Shown here in pieces: positions 46,501 through 58,218 of a stretch of 64,000 nt of DNA (the first letter of the stretch is position 1; each line of letters begins with the position of its first letter). Under the pieces are notes generated by a model, which saw only the letters and a program-made list of their open reading frames with translations, was not told where the DNA came from and did not search any database. The translations under genes were made by a program, and so were the position numbers. The DNA is taken from positions 22,367,896-22,431,895 of the forward strand of contig OX393564.1 in NCBI GenBank assembly GCA_947652115.1, given 5' to 3'. This DNA comes from Blastomussa wellsi (Eukaryota > Cnidaria > Anthozoa > Scleractinia > Plerogyridae).

Positions 46501-49500
46501 AAATGATTCGGAAAACTTTCGCTACCTCTGGGATCGCCTGTGCCCTCCTCCGACCCAAATAGTGTTTATGTTCATCGGCAGTGTTTGCAGAAGCTATAAT
46601 ATATACAAAACAACATACCTCCATTGATTTAATTTGATTCGATATTTTAGTGAAACTTCATATCCTAAAACATTCTGGCGAGACTATTCTTTTTCTTGTC
46701 GCGACTAGATATTTTGACCACTTTTCACAGTGCTGCAGCGTACAATCATAACCGAATAGTTAAGCTTCTCTTGGAGAATGGAGCTGACTCGGAGGCCAAG
46801 GATATGTTAGCGATGACACCATTCCTGATGGCTGTTGTGCTCGGAGCAAGCGAAAGCGCAACCACTTTGTTGGACCATGGAGCGGATATAACGGCAATCG
46901 ATTCTTCACTGAACAGTTGTCTTCATTTGGCTATTAATTACAGGAGGGCAGAAATGGTAAAAATTTTACTGGAAAGAGGCAAAGATAAAGTGTCACATTT
47001 TAAAGACAGAGACATAAAGACCGTGTTTCACTTGGCAGCTGGACTGGAAGATTCGAAGGTATTAAATTTTAGCGGAGCTGCTGCGACCCGAAGGGCTGCA
47101 GAGCGGAGCCCCATACCTATAGAAATAGGAGAACCAAGCACGCATACAAAGTACAAATAGGAGAACCTTGCCTTTCATTTCTCATGGTCAAAATGGCAGC
47201 GGCATACTCGCGGGCGCGTGCAAAATACGTCCGTACGTCTCCCCAAATATCAATATGGCGGCTATAGTTCAGACCTGGTTAATATCTTTAAAGGTTACCA
47301 TAAGCTTATATCTTTTGCATGTTATGGTCAATTGACAGCTGTCAATAGAAGGTATCCGCTGACCAGATCGCGGGCTCAGATTTAGAACTCTTCGAGGTGA
47401 CGTGATTCTTGAAGTTGACCGCTGACCAGTTATTGTTTTTCATTGATCGCGGGCTCAGGTCCGATTTTTTTGCTTGTGGCAGGATTTTTACATTTTTTAT
47501 GGTCATTGTCAGCGGAAATTATGCAATTGGAATTGGCGTTTTTGATTATTATTTATTTCAGCTGTGGAATATTTCTTGAGTAGTTACCCACGCTAGTACT
47601 TTTAATGAACGCGATTTCAGAAATTATTAAGAACCAGCAAAAACACGGAGCTCCGCTTTTAGGCTTGGCTAAATCTATATATTGTTTCATTTTCTTTTCA
47701 CTATCACTGCAAACGTGTTCTTTGTTGTGTCTTCTTTTAAGTTAGTTTTGGTGGTTTTCTGACTTCATGGAAAAATCACGAAATTCAAGATGGCGTCTGT
47801 AGCATGGATGACATGGTGTTAATTGCAGGAATGGCTCCGGGACACTTAGATTTTTTAAGACTATGATTTTTTCGTCTTATGAAGAGAAAAACAAAGTCAA
47901 TTATAAAAGCACAGAGGTGGAATCGATCCCGGGTCACTCAGACCACGAGCTATTCCTACTAACCACTACACTACCGAGGCCCGGCTGCCAAACACCGAAA
48001 ATTTTAAGAATTTATCGTGTTACCCTTACCATTCTTGAGAGCTAACCGCATAACCGCAGTTCTTAGTAGGCTAACCGGAGTGCTGTAGTAGGCTAACCGT
48101 ATTGCTTAGAAGGCTAACCGCAGTATTATAACAGGCTAACCAGGGTGATTTGTAGTCTAATTTAGCTAACCAAACTCGTTCCCAGTGCATTCCGAGCCCG
48201 GAGCCATTCCTGTAATTAAGCGCTACTGCATGGATGCATTACATTGACCTTCCTTGTTAATTACCGCTAACCAGTTGCATCTCTGGGAATACAACACATC
48301 TTATGTCGTTTCACATTTTTACGAGCTCGGGATGTGATGTAATATTTCTCAAACTCATTAATAATTCATCAGTTCAAAATCAAAACCGTGATAATTTTTC
48401 GGAAATGTAATCTTAATGAGCATCGTTTTTTTACGATTTTATTTATTCGTTAAATCTCCATAGTTTTAGTTTCGATATATCAGACAATAGGGAGAGTGTT
48501 TCATCACATTTCCGCCAAACACGTCAAAGGTCTTGTTCTCGGTGTTTGGAAATGTGATGAAACACTGTATCCCGTGTTTGATGTCATCACATTTCGAAAG
48601 ATTTCGGCAAACACCAAGAAGGGAAATTATGACGGGTAGCGGAGTATTTTTACGAACTTCGCGGTTTTTATAAATGTGATGAAACACTCAAAACAATCGA
48701 AGCTAAAACTACGGGAAAAAGAAGAAATAAAATCACAAAAATCTATGCGAATTAAGATCAGAGTTCCAAACCAGCCACGGTTACGGTTCTCATTTCCTAT
48801 GTTTGAAGTTGATAAATATGAATAGTTGTATTTAATAGTGAATTCATAGTACTTCCAAAGTTGTTTTCTTAAATTTGATGGTTCTCAGGGGCACAACATC
48901 ATGGAGATAATTATAAATTAGCCTTACTAAGAGGATATTAAAACAACCCACAGTCACTTATTACCCACAGATAAATCAGAAACTTGCTTTTTGTTTTTCA
49001 CGTTTTAGTTTCCCTTCCTTTAGATTTTGGAGATTCTACTGCACGAGTTACAAGGGGACAGTCTCTGGAATGAGCGCGATGTAAGCGAGAACTCACCACT
49101 TCATATTGCGGCTACAAATGGCTCCCTGCGTTGCGTGGAGTTTCTTTCAAATTACAAATGCCTGTTGAATGACAGAGAGGAACGTGGATTAACAGCTCTT
49201 CATTTGGCTGCTATGAATAAACACACGTGAGTTGCGTTAATAATAATAATATCAGTGTAAATCTATCATATTCACCACTCATGATGTTTCGACGGCATGA
49301 GTGGTGTCATATATGATTCTAGCTCATTAAGGGATAAAGAGGGATGTCCGTAGCTCAGACGACTGCTCAGTTGGTTAGACCTTCCAACCGGTGTCTGGGA
49401 AGTCATGGGTTCTAATGGGGACTCAGAGTGTTTTCGTTGTCCAATGCTCGTGATCATTGATCATTTCATCTTATCATTGATAACATTGACTAACATTTAC

Positions 49501-52500
49501 AAGGCTTAAAAGGTGTAGTTACTGAAGGAGCTATGTCACGATATTTTGAGTTTTTCGACAGCTTAAATTACCCCAAAGGTGGCTTACAATAGCTACCCGT
49601 CTTCTCCTGCCTGCCATTACAGCTAGGCCGATGATGCAGATGACAAACATATAGCGTAATCTTGTAGAGTGGAGACAAGACGGATATTATTCTTGAAATA
49701 GCTGTATAATTATATTTTTGAAAGGTTGCATTAAAATGGTTACAGCCTGCTGATAATTAACAATGCATGCTCATACTGACTCTACACTGTAAAGAAAGGC
49801 ATGTCGATTTCTTTGTGCACCAGGCATTTTTTATGCCTTGGAGGAGTTTCCATGGTAACGTTAGAAGAGATGAAAGATCCGATATATTGGACCTTTACAG
49901 GCTAATAACTTTAAAGCTACTCGGTGGAAGATTTTGTTTTTTGCATGTTTTTATTAGATCGATAAAAGGAACATTTTTGCAAACTTTTTACAAATTCTGT
50001 TAATTTTTTTCAGAGCTACCTTAAATTTATGAAAAATAACGTAGCTCTGAAATCTATTGACAGACTTTTTAAAAAATTCGCAGAATTGTTCCTTTTAAAA
50101 ACTTTCACCGAATAGTTTTAAAGATATTAACCTGCAAAGGTGGAATATATGCATCTTTGACCTCTTTTCACATTACCATGGCAACGAATTTTAACGTCAC
50201 TTCCCAAACGTTACTCTTCGGCATAATTAATATTGCTCCTGTTGAATTCAGAAGACAGGGACGTGTAAACCATCACCAGCCACCTTAAAATGTAGAGAAC
50301 CAAGAAATATATAATAGTTTGCTAAGGAAGAAAACCACGATACAAAATTAAAAAGGAGCAAGGATGAAGAACGCTGAAACGGATTCTCTTTGGTTTGAAC
50401 CAGCCCTTAAATGACGCCACATAAGAACCTAATTAATACCCAAAATTAAAAAATACACCGGAATTTTTACGTTGTATTTCATTTTCATTTTAGCAAGACC
50501 TGTGAGCTCTTAATTTCAAAGGGCTCTGACGTGACATTTACAGATGGGAACGGTTGCACAGCACTTCATTTAGCAGTGAAGGCGGGTTCGTTATTAACCG
50601 TGAAGATTCTGCTGGACCCTCTTTTGCCAAGTACACTGGAACAGAAAGACTACCAAAAAAACTCAGCACTTCATGTAGCTTGCATGCACAATCGACGTGA
50701 AATTCTCAAGTTATTGTTGGACAAAGGAGCAGACGTCACCGCCAGAAACGATAGGAACATGACTTGCCTTGATGTCGCCATTGAATGGGAAGCAGGCGAG
50801 GTTGCCAAGACACTCATGAGGCATGAAAGGTACTTTGTGGAGTGTTTTCTTTTTTTTATACTATTCGGTTTGTGGACGAATTACTCCACGGAAGTGTATA
50901 ATGATTCGTGCAATAATTTTACCCAATAGGGAAGATATAAGTGACGTCACCTATTGTTATTTAAGGACTACGCCACGGCTTGTGCATTTTGAAAAATTTA
51001 GCCTAAATTTGTCACATTCGTCATTTGTAATGTGTATGAATCTTGCCCATACTTAACCACCCTTTTCCGTCTTTGGTTTAGTATTGCCTTATTCTAATGA
51101 TAATTTAACAGACCGATTTTTAGCTATCCGTCCTTTAAAGATAACTACATTATTTTCAATTTCCTTTGTTAAATTTAAAAATTTTTTGAAATAACCTACT
51201 CTCTTGTTTCCTGAAGTATTTCCCCGCCAAATGTCTTGAAATTCTAATTTGCAGTTTTCGAGAAATGCGCGTATTTCGGAAAGACTGGACCTAAAGAGTT
51301 CAATCTCAGTTTTTTGACTAACTATTCATGCATTGTACTGGGTTCTCGCGATTTATTCTTACGGTAACACTGAAAAACCTGCCAAATTTGACTTTTTCTG
51401 ACATACCATTCTAACAAGATTTAAGTTTACAACACACTATCATTTTAAGAAGAAAAATGCCTCATGCATATAAAACCGCCTTGGAACAAAAAACTCATCT
51501 TTCGGCTTCATGTTTGTTGTTGTCTTATCTTTGTGCGCGCGCTGCCTCGCATCAGCACCGACGTTGACAACTGCAGAGGGGGCGCGAAAACTGTATTCGG
51601 CAACTCAATTACATTGTTTCGTTAGTTTTATTCTCAATAACGAAAAAGTTTTGTTTCACTTAGGTGGGAAGAGGTGCTGGAGTATTCGCCTTGCCAAGGT
51701 GTTCCTCCAATGCAGAAGTTGATAGAAAAGCTGCCGGATGTCGCCGAAATTGTTCTTGATCAGTGTATAAGCTACAGTCCCCTCCCTCCTTCGCACGAAG
51801 ACTTTTCTGTCAAATTCAACTTCATTCCTCTGGATCCAGACGTCGATGTCGAGTTCGATAAGTATTTTGGCCCTGCAACAATGGCGATTTACCGGCGAGA
51901 AAAGTTGCTGAATCACAAAGTTACTCAAACCTTGTTACGGTGGAAGTGGATGATACTAGGAAAGTGCGTCAATATATTCCAAACTGCCATATTTGCAATT
52001 TTTGTGGCTTTGTACACGTGTCTCGTGGTCATGGAACGGCAGAAATTAAATTTCTCATCCATTTCTTCCGAAGCCACCCCAACGACACAGGAAGAAGGCC
52101 AATCAACCTTTGTGAATACGGTTCCTGTTGTATTAACTGTGTCCTTGGTTGTGCAACTTCTCCGGGAAGCATTCCAAGTAGTGTGGCAGCGGTTGTCGTA
52201 CTTTAAGGATTACACAAACTTGCTGGATTTGGCCATGCTGGTAACAGTGTTGACCTTCATACTGCCTTACATAACTGAGACACATATTTACAGCATAAAA
52301 ACGCAATGGACCGCGGGGATAGTGGGCTTACTCCTGTGTTACATCAATTTCACGTTATCTCTTCGTCTTTTCGGCGGACTTGGTCTGTATGTAACAATGT
52401 ACGTAGAGGTACTCTTCACTTTTCAAAAGGTGATATCTACCTTCCTTATCGGTCTAATTGGCTATTCCTTGGTGTTTTATATACTACTCCAAAACCAGGT

Positions 52501-55500
52501 GAGGTTCATCAAAAACTGTGTACACATTGGCGGCGGAGCAGGGGGAAAGGGGGGGGGGGCCTTCAGTCCCCCCCCCCTACGTTTCGGGTACCAAAACTGT
52601 TGCTGTCACAATATAAAACTGATTTGGCAGAATATTCATTCTTGTGTTCTTACCTGCCAGTCTTCAGTTGGCCTGTTCCAACTGCAAAGAGCCTGGAACA
52701 GGCTGTTCTGCAGCCTACATTTGTCGCGGTATAATGTTTAGAGGGAGCGAAAACTTCAAATTATCGGCACCAATTTCAAAACTTCGTTGACATAAGAAAC
52801 AATCTGATGCAATACACCGCAAGGAAAAAGATGGCGACTGGTACATTTACCTATAATGCTTTGCGTGCGAAAACCCTAAAAGAGCGTATAAAAACACAAA
52901 GAAAAGTTGCAAGTCATTCAAATTCGGCAAGAGCAATGTTGTTAATACACTGGAACGACTTTCGTCAAATCATACTGTATATATGCCCAGTGAGCTTTGT
53001 TTGGTTCGCAAGTATTGTGGTAAAATGTACAGCCGCCATTTTTTTCTTACGGTAGATTCTCGTGATGCGCGCGTAAGCTATCGTTAGGTAATAATGATGT
53101 ATTGCATGAAATTTCTTGGCATATACCCAACGAAAGCCAACCTCCTGAGCCCTCCCCCCAGCCAAGGGTATGCACTTGGCTTGGTGTAAGATGAACCCCC
53201 AGCGTTTTAAAACGCTTCGCAGTCTCCGGATGTCAACAACTGCTCGTCACCTGACAAGCGACTTATTCACGGGGAACCGACCAACGAACTTCAAACAGAA
53301 TGACTTAATTAATTTCAGTAACTATAGACGGATCGAAAATGGCCAGTTACCGCTCAGACTATATAGTTAGTTCATAAAACTAACTACTTGAAGTAGTTAT
53401 TTAATACACCTTTCTTCTTTCAGGGTAATTTTTCAGCCTTCTGGTTTGCCATGGCGAAGATCAACGTGATGATGATCGGTGAATTGGATTATACAGACAT
53501 GCTGGTTGAAAACATTGTAAACAACAACACAGTGCCGGGAACAAATGTGCCATATGTTCTCTTTCCAACACTGACCTTCTTCTTGTTTTTGGCGTTTGTC
53601 TTGATGGTCTCTATAGTTCTCGTCAACTTGCTGGTACGTGAAGTCTTTCCTTGACACTATCAACGTTAGCGCCGTCCATTGGGCAATGATAGAACGGCAA
53701 TACACACACCCCTCTGTAACAGACCCAGTGGAATCTTTATCCTCACTGGGTTTTCACCGGGTTGGCTAATTTTCCACTGGGTCGACTCATTTTCTGTTTT
53801 ATTTTGCTTGTTTAGTATTATTTTTTGGCAGACAAAATATGCTGGGTCACACCGCACAGTCACTGGGTAAAACAAAATATTCACTGGGTACTGGGGAGAC
53901 TTTAGAAACTTCTGCTGGGTAGGGGTAAATAATCCACTGGGTAGGGTTTCAGTGGGTCTGTTGCAGAGGGGTGTATACACTGACTATTTCTAATTTTAAT
54001 GCGTCATGTCCATGACTTTACTTTTAAACTTCTTGGTACTCCAAACATGATTTGATTATTCTCGGAAGTCTTTCACAAACTTTGGACATTTTCGAAAACA
54101 TAATGGAGGAATGGAATTTCTCTTCTCGTGCTCAAATCAATATCAAGTTGAACCCTCAAAGAATAAATGCATATTTCCGCATACCAATGTATTATTCTAC
54201 ATTTATTAAATGAAGTATACCGACACTCGAATTGGAACACTAACATTTTATTACAAACTACGATTAATCAAATTATTTCATAGCATGTTTGTAGGTGAAG
54301 TACCTGCGGCTCTTTCGTATTTGACAAATAAACCTTGCACTGCATACAATTTTAGAAGGAGTAATAATATAATCGTTCCGCGTTTTAATTCGAAGTTTCT
54401 TAAAAACTATATTAGCTACAGAGGCGCTATCCTTTTTTTATTTCCAGGAACTTGATTTTAGCGCCCAGTCGGTCCAGTCGCTGCCATTGCACTAGCAAGA
54501 TTTTAAATGCTTCTAAATATTTTATGTCTTATTTTTGTAGCTAATTTATTTAGATTTAAATACGTGAACCTATTTAAATATTTCTCTTTTTAGAAATTAA
54601 ACATTCATGTATTCTTGGTAGTTTTGTAAGTAATTTTTATCCCTATTTTAACATTGTTTTATATTCTAACTATTTTCACACGACCCACAAGCTCCAAGCT
54701 TTAAAACTTATCGTGCTTAAAGTGCTGCTGTGATCAAATTTTTAAAAAATGCTTTTTGAAGGGAATCGTGCAGTACTTCATGTGAGATTAAAATACCGTT
54801 TTCTGTTTTCAAATATCTGTAGTAGTTCCAGAGATATTGAAGTTTAAACAATTGTTAAAATATGCAAATCAGTAGACTGATGACGTCATCTACTCAACCC
54901 AATTTTATATCAAGTAAAAAAGTAGGGCTATCTCGGTCAGGTTTCTACACAGACAGTTGAAACTTGGCACAGTAATTGTTCTTCGGGCGACACACCTATG
55001 GTTGTAATTTAATCTTGTTTCTATGGCAACACACCCTTTTCCAGTCCCCTCGAATCTGTTTTCAGTATTTGAGTGATTTTTAGCCCAGAAAAATTAAACG
55101 AGGTCAAAGAACCTACCTAACACATAAATATGCTCGCAAAATCATGTAGATCCGGAGTCATTGAGAAATGTCAAAATTGACGGCCAAAAATGGCCAGAAT
55201 AGCCATGTTGCCATGGTAACATAATTGATAATCGCTTATTGCACAACTCACCTAATAGAGTCATGATGCAAAGAATCAAACATTTCTGATACAAACTGGG
55301 TGAGATATTTTTATTTCATTTACTTGATTAAAATTTGGTTGAGTCTATGACGTCATTATGTAGCTAATTTGCATATTTTAAAAACGTGACTATCTCTGTA
55401 ATGAAAAAAGATATTTCAAAAAAGTAAGCGGCAGACTACTGTTTAATGCTTTCAAATGGCTTAGTTTGGAGACATCCAAATTTCATCATAGTAGCACTTT

Positions 55501-58218
55501 AAATAAAGGATATGATGATGATGATGATGATGATGAATGTAATTGATGTATTTGAAAGAACCAGCTTTCTTCATGTCACTGATTTACAGGTTGGTCTGGC
55601 GGTTGGCGACATAGAGGCTATCAGAAAAACAGCAAGTCTACGAGCTTTGATAGAACAAGTGTTGTTGGTTAACCACATAATGAAAACCTATCCAAGGTTT
55701 ATTCTGCAACGTATACACAGAAGCTCTCTGGAAATAAAACCAAACCAAACTAGTTTCATTAAAAAGTGAGTATTTCAGTTAGCATGATGTTAATCCTCTT
55801 AATTGTATTTTTAGATTTAGATTTACGTTTGACACCCCCAGGGTTTCCTGAAATTGTTCCGCAATCATTCCCTGCAAGCTTAGAACCGCTAAATTGAATC
55901 ACTTCCATTTTATTGCCACGGCTTCCAATACATGACTAATTAAAGAAGCTTGTGATTTACAGAGTGCATCTTTTTAGCTATTGTAATGTAATTCTAATTT
56001 CCGCTTGTACGACACCGTACTAATGTATAATTTTGCATCCTACATTCTTATTTTATTAATCTGAGCAACCTCTTATAATTATATTATAATTTATGAAGTT
56101 GCTTTAAGTCATCAACCTTGTTCCATCTTGCGCAAGCCAGCTCCACATCAAATTTTAATAATTATGAACTAGCTGAATCATCTGCACCGGCCATCAATTG
56201 AAATCTTACCAATTATCAAATTAACTAGTGTAGCCAGGGATATGAAAGTGCTGCGGAAATTTGGATGTAGTTTGCAAATTGGTTGAGCGCGAACGCAAAA
56301 ACCTGTCAAGGTCACCGAGCTACGAAATTCGGAATCACATGGCAGCTGCACAAGCAAACGAAGGCAGTTAAAAACTAATGGAATACTTTGTAAATATGTG
56401 ACGCCCGTCGGTTTAAAGCTCAGTTTTGAAATGCTGATCGAGGCGCTGAAGTTGCAGGGCTGACTAATACACGAAAGCATGTTCAAGACACCAACGTGTG
56501 AAAACACCTATGCACAAATTATTCAGCAAGAAGCACATGGCAGCTGCTGCTTTTAGTAAGTGTAAAACGACAAACCACCGAAGCAAATTTTAAAAATTAT
56601 CGAATGTAGTTTTGCGAATACGTGCATGAGCTGAGTGCGAACACATGAAGTCGCCGAGCGAGGTGCGAAATTCGGCAAGAAGCACATGGCAACTGCTATT
56701 TAATGACATATATATCTACGTACGTAACCGTGGCGTCGAGACTTGAAAAGGAAGACCACAGCGCAAGCCTTCTTTATTGTTTGTTTCAAATCGAGGCCCT
56801 ACCAATGCGCAGTGTATTCTGGTATGCTGAAAGCGAGGCTCTACCACAGCGCAAAGCATTGTGGTCCGCTGAAAGATTTTTTTCTACCTTTTATTATGAA
56901 TTGCTGCACCGCTTGCTGCGCTAGCTCCGCAGCAATTAAGCTCAGTTTCAGTGATTACTGGACTTGTTCTTAAGTGAAAGTTGAGGAAAATTAACATTTT
57001 TGAAACTTTTCATCATAAAACTATGTTTTCACTAAAGACGTTCTATGGCACGCGCCATGGCATGCGCCATGATTTTCCCAGGGAGACTTACACGGCAATA
57101 CTCGAGCTAGCCACTTCATTTTACAGAAAACGGAATGAAACGCCGAGAGCTATACGCCAGACGGACTTAAAAGGGAAGTATCACGGAGTTTATCACGATA
57201 TTTGGTCAGAATTAGAATTAAAACTTCTAAAGGCCTAGGCAATAATCAAATTGTTTCTAAATCACTGTAACATCCAGTGAATTCAGAACAGAAGGACGAG
57301 GCAAAATACGTTAGTACTGATTTCATATGAGATACAGTGGGAAAACTTGAAAACGTCAGCCCGATTTTTTCAAGTTGGCATAATTCCAAAAAACTGTTAA
57401 ACTGAAAAATAGTAAATACAATAAAATACAAAAAAAAATCAATCCAGATCTGGGCCACCCGCTGCAAAACATCTATAAACAGTTTCTGTACATTACGATA
57501 GTCTTTCAAAGGATTTTTTATTATTACCATGCAGCTTCTATTAACCGAAAAGCGTCCGTTGGATTTTCGATGTGTTGCAATAACTAAGAATAGCGTGATA
57601 AGGAGAACTAGTACTGTCACCGGGGGTTTTGCTGTTTTCAGCTTCATTCATTGCTAAAATCATTACCTGTTACCTTTATTCGCGCTCAAAATGCTCCTGA
57701 TGGACTAACGAATTGTGGCTCAGAGGGCAAACCCTAATGAATTCAAGGAATGGCCATAGAATTTAAAACAAAACTGGCTTGCTTCAATCCACTTCCATCC
57801 TTGCCATCCTAGGTGATAGGCGGCAATACACAGTTTCAGTGTAGTGATATAGTCCTAGATAACAAAACTACACCATTATTTTTGGGTTTCCATTGATGCA
57901 GGAACACATTTCAGCATTTTAAAATGACACCAAATACCGTGACAGTGCCCCTTTAACAGTCTCTCCTTTATTTCAATTGCTTTAACACTAATTTATGTCC
58001 CAAGGGTTGCTTTTGCTGGTTCCGACATGACCGATTGGGATTTTATGGATAAGTTGCTGAGTCAAGGATCTGGCGCGGACGCCATGGAGGAGATGTGTTA
58101 TGCGAAACAGGTGCGGGAAGAAAATGAAGACCAGAGGATCCAGAAACTCCAGGCTACTGTAGAAGCACAAGGGATACTTCTTCAGGCGATGGCTGATAAA
58201 TTAAGAATTGCAGTGTAG
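40515..58218 (+). CDS. TRPA1-like ankyrin-repeat cation channel, gene D (11 exons)
   Basis: Exons: 40515-40566, 42268-42658, 44419-44774, 45675-45948, 46731-47058, 49024-49226, 50494-50829, 51664-52498, 53424-53633, 55590-55765, 58005-58218. GT-AG introns; 3375 nt gives 1124 aa. The first exon (MSNLMSTYRSTAIRNRT) is short and phase 1, as in C and E. Exon 2 has two acceptors 6 bases apart (start 42268 or 42274). About 16 ankyrin repeats precede residue 646. S1 is about 746-768, S2 797-818, S3 834-849, S4 862-880, S5 890-921; the pore motif GELDY is at 944-948; S6 ends in VNLL and is followed by VGLAVGDIEAIRK. The S1-S2 loop has an NFS sequon. The C-terminal coiled coil (DQRIQKLQATVEAQGILLQA) matches that of C. 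Introns hold many MITEs, making this the longest gene of the cluster. Confidence 0.9.
41600..41970. repeat. G-run-bounded repeat in intron 1 of gene D
   Basis: A run of about 19 G (41620-41640) opens a segment with TGGGCCATACGGGGACATGCC and ends in TACTCAAACATGGGTCAGGT and a C run. A related segment lies at about 59110-59260. Probably an interspersed repeat with G/C-rich inverted ends. Confidence 0.5.
43541..43810 (-). mobile_element. tRNA-derived SINE, minus orientation, intron 2 of gene D
   Basis: The minus strand of 43546-43640 contains CCCGTAGCTCAGTGGTTAGA (A box) and GGTCATGGGTTCCACTCC (B-box-like). A partial second copy of the B-box part occurs near 43740-43775. It is not called a tRNA gene because no intact cloverleaf or anticodon arm is apparent. 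Confidence 0.55.
44031..44053 (+). repeat. (GATC)n microsatellite
   Basis: Short run of GATC units in intron 2 of gene D. Confidence 0.8.
44236..44393. mobile_element. Foldback MITE abutting exon 3 of gene D
   Basis: Arms GCCATTTCC ... CCTCTGTTTCAAAA ... CTTGGTGCACAACCTTT and their mirror image, ending GGAAATGGC. The end of the element is 26 bases from the exon 3 start, so only the polypyrimidine tract separates them. Same family as 38505-38675. Confidence 0.7.
46288..46426. repeat. Hairpin-forming inverted repeat in intron 4 of gene D
   Basis: GGAGCC...GGCGGA...CAAAATGAAGCACTTTCAAG pairs with CTTGAATTCAAAGTGCTTCA ... CCGCCATTGTTGGCTCC around a loop of about 20 bases. Confidence 0.65.
47071..47657. 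mobile_element. Inverted-repeat element next to the exon 5 donor of gene D
   Basis: Begins AGCGGAGCT and ends AGCTCCGCT, 587 bp. It contains repeated CGCTGACCAG and CGCGGGCTCAG motifs. It starts 12 bases after the end of exon 5, leaving only GTATTAAATTTT of the original intron start. Confidence 0.55.
47917..47995 (-). repeat. tRNA-like SINE head, intron 5 of gene D
   Basis: The minus strand reads TCGGTAGTGTAGTGGTTAGT (A box like tRNA-Asp or tRNA-Glu) and GACCCGGGATCGATTCC (B box). The anticodon arm is not convincing, so it is scored as tRNA-derived rather than a gene. Confidence 0.5.
48426..48742. mobile_element. MITE in intron 5 of gene D
   Basis: Inverted ends of about 80 bases (GATTTTATTTATTC, TAGTTTTAGTTTCGAT, GTGTTTCATCACATTT and mirror images). 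Internal copies of GTGTTTCATCACATTT give it a nested-hairpin look. Confidence 0.65.
49345..49480 (+). mobile_element. tRNA-derived SINE, intron 6 of gene D
   Basis: TCCGTAGCTCAG...CAGTTGGTTAGACC then GAAGTCATGGGTTCTAATGG, a tRNA-like head with an extra 15 bases in the D-arm region, followed by a tail with ATGCTCGTGATCATTGATCA, shared with other SINEs here. Confidence 0.5.
52534..52590. repeat. G-run / C-run hairpin
   Basis: A poly-G run of about 11 and a poly-C run of about 10 face each other around CTTCAGT, 36 bases after the exon 8 donor of gene D. Likely the end of an interspersed repeat. Confidence 0.6.
53706..53974. mobile_element. MITE with 6-bp target duplication in intron 9 of gene D
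   Basis: 269 bp, starts ACACCCCTCTGTAACAGACC, ends GGTCTGTTGCAGAGGGGTGT (imperfect), flanked by ATACAC at 53700-53705 and 53975-53980. At least five internal CACTGGGT motifs act as subterminal repeats. Confidence 0.8.
54210..54600 (+). pseudogene. LINE C-terminal fragment in intron 9 of gene D
   Basis: 54291-54452 reads AYNFRRSNNIIVPRFNSKFL then KNYISYRGAILF, which resembles the short conserved block after the reverse transcriptase of CR1/Jockey-type LINEs (YNxR...PRxxT..xSxSYRGAxLWN). Followed by an A/T-rich 3' tail. It could be the 3' end of a LINE inserted in sense. Confidence 0.55.
54721..55498. mobile_element. TTAA-flanked non-autonomous transposon in intron 9 of gene D
   Basis: 778 bp, starts AGTGCTGCTGTGATCAAATT, ends AATTTCATCATAGTAGCACT, flanked by TTAA at 54717-54720 and 55499-55502. 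Subterminal TGATGACGTCAT / TATGACGTCATT and ATATGCAAAT / ATTTGCATAT are mirrored. No coding capacity. Confidence 0.8.
55511..55537 (+). repeat. (ATG)n microsatellite
   Basis: About nine ATG units upstream of exon 10 of gene D. They create a Met run in one frame but are intronic. Confidence 0.8.
56250..56703. repeat. Diverged direct repeat in intron 10 of gene D
   Basis: Two related blocks, about 56265-56360 and 56605-56703, share GAGCGCGAACGC / GAGTGCGAACAC, CGAAATTCGG and CACATGGCAGCTGC. Function unknown; probably degraded interspersed repeat. Confidence 0.5.
57171..57952. mobile_element. TTAA-flanked MITE beside exon 11 of gene D
   Basis: TTAA at 57167-57170 and 57953-57956; starts AAGGGAAGTATCACGG, ends CCGTGACAGTGCCCCT. 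Interior 57270-57380 is the reverse complement of part of the element at 34224-34479. Its end is about 50 bases from exon 11. Confidence 0.7.

Noticed and set aside
47917..47995. tRNA-Asp or tRNA-Glu gene
   Set aside because: D-arm region looks tRNA-like but the anticodon arm is degraded, so scored as tRNA-derived repeat.
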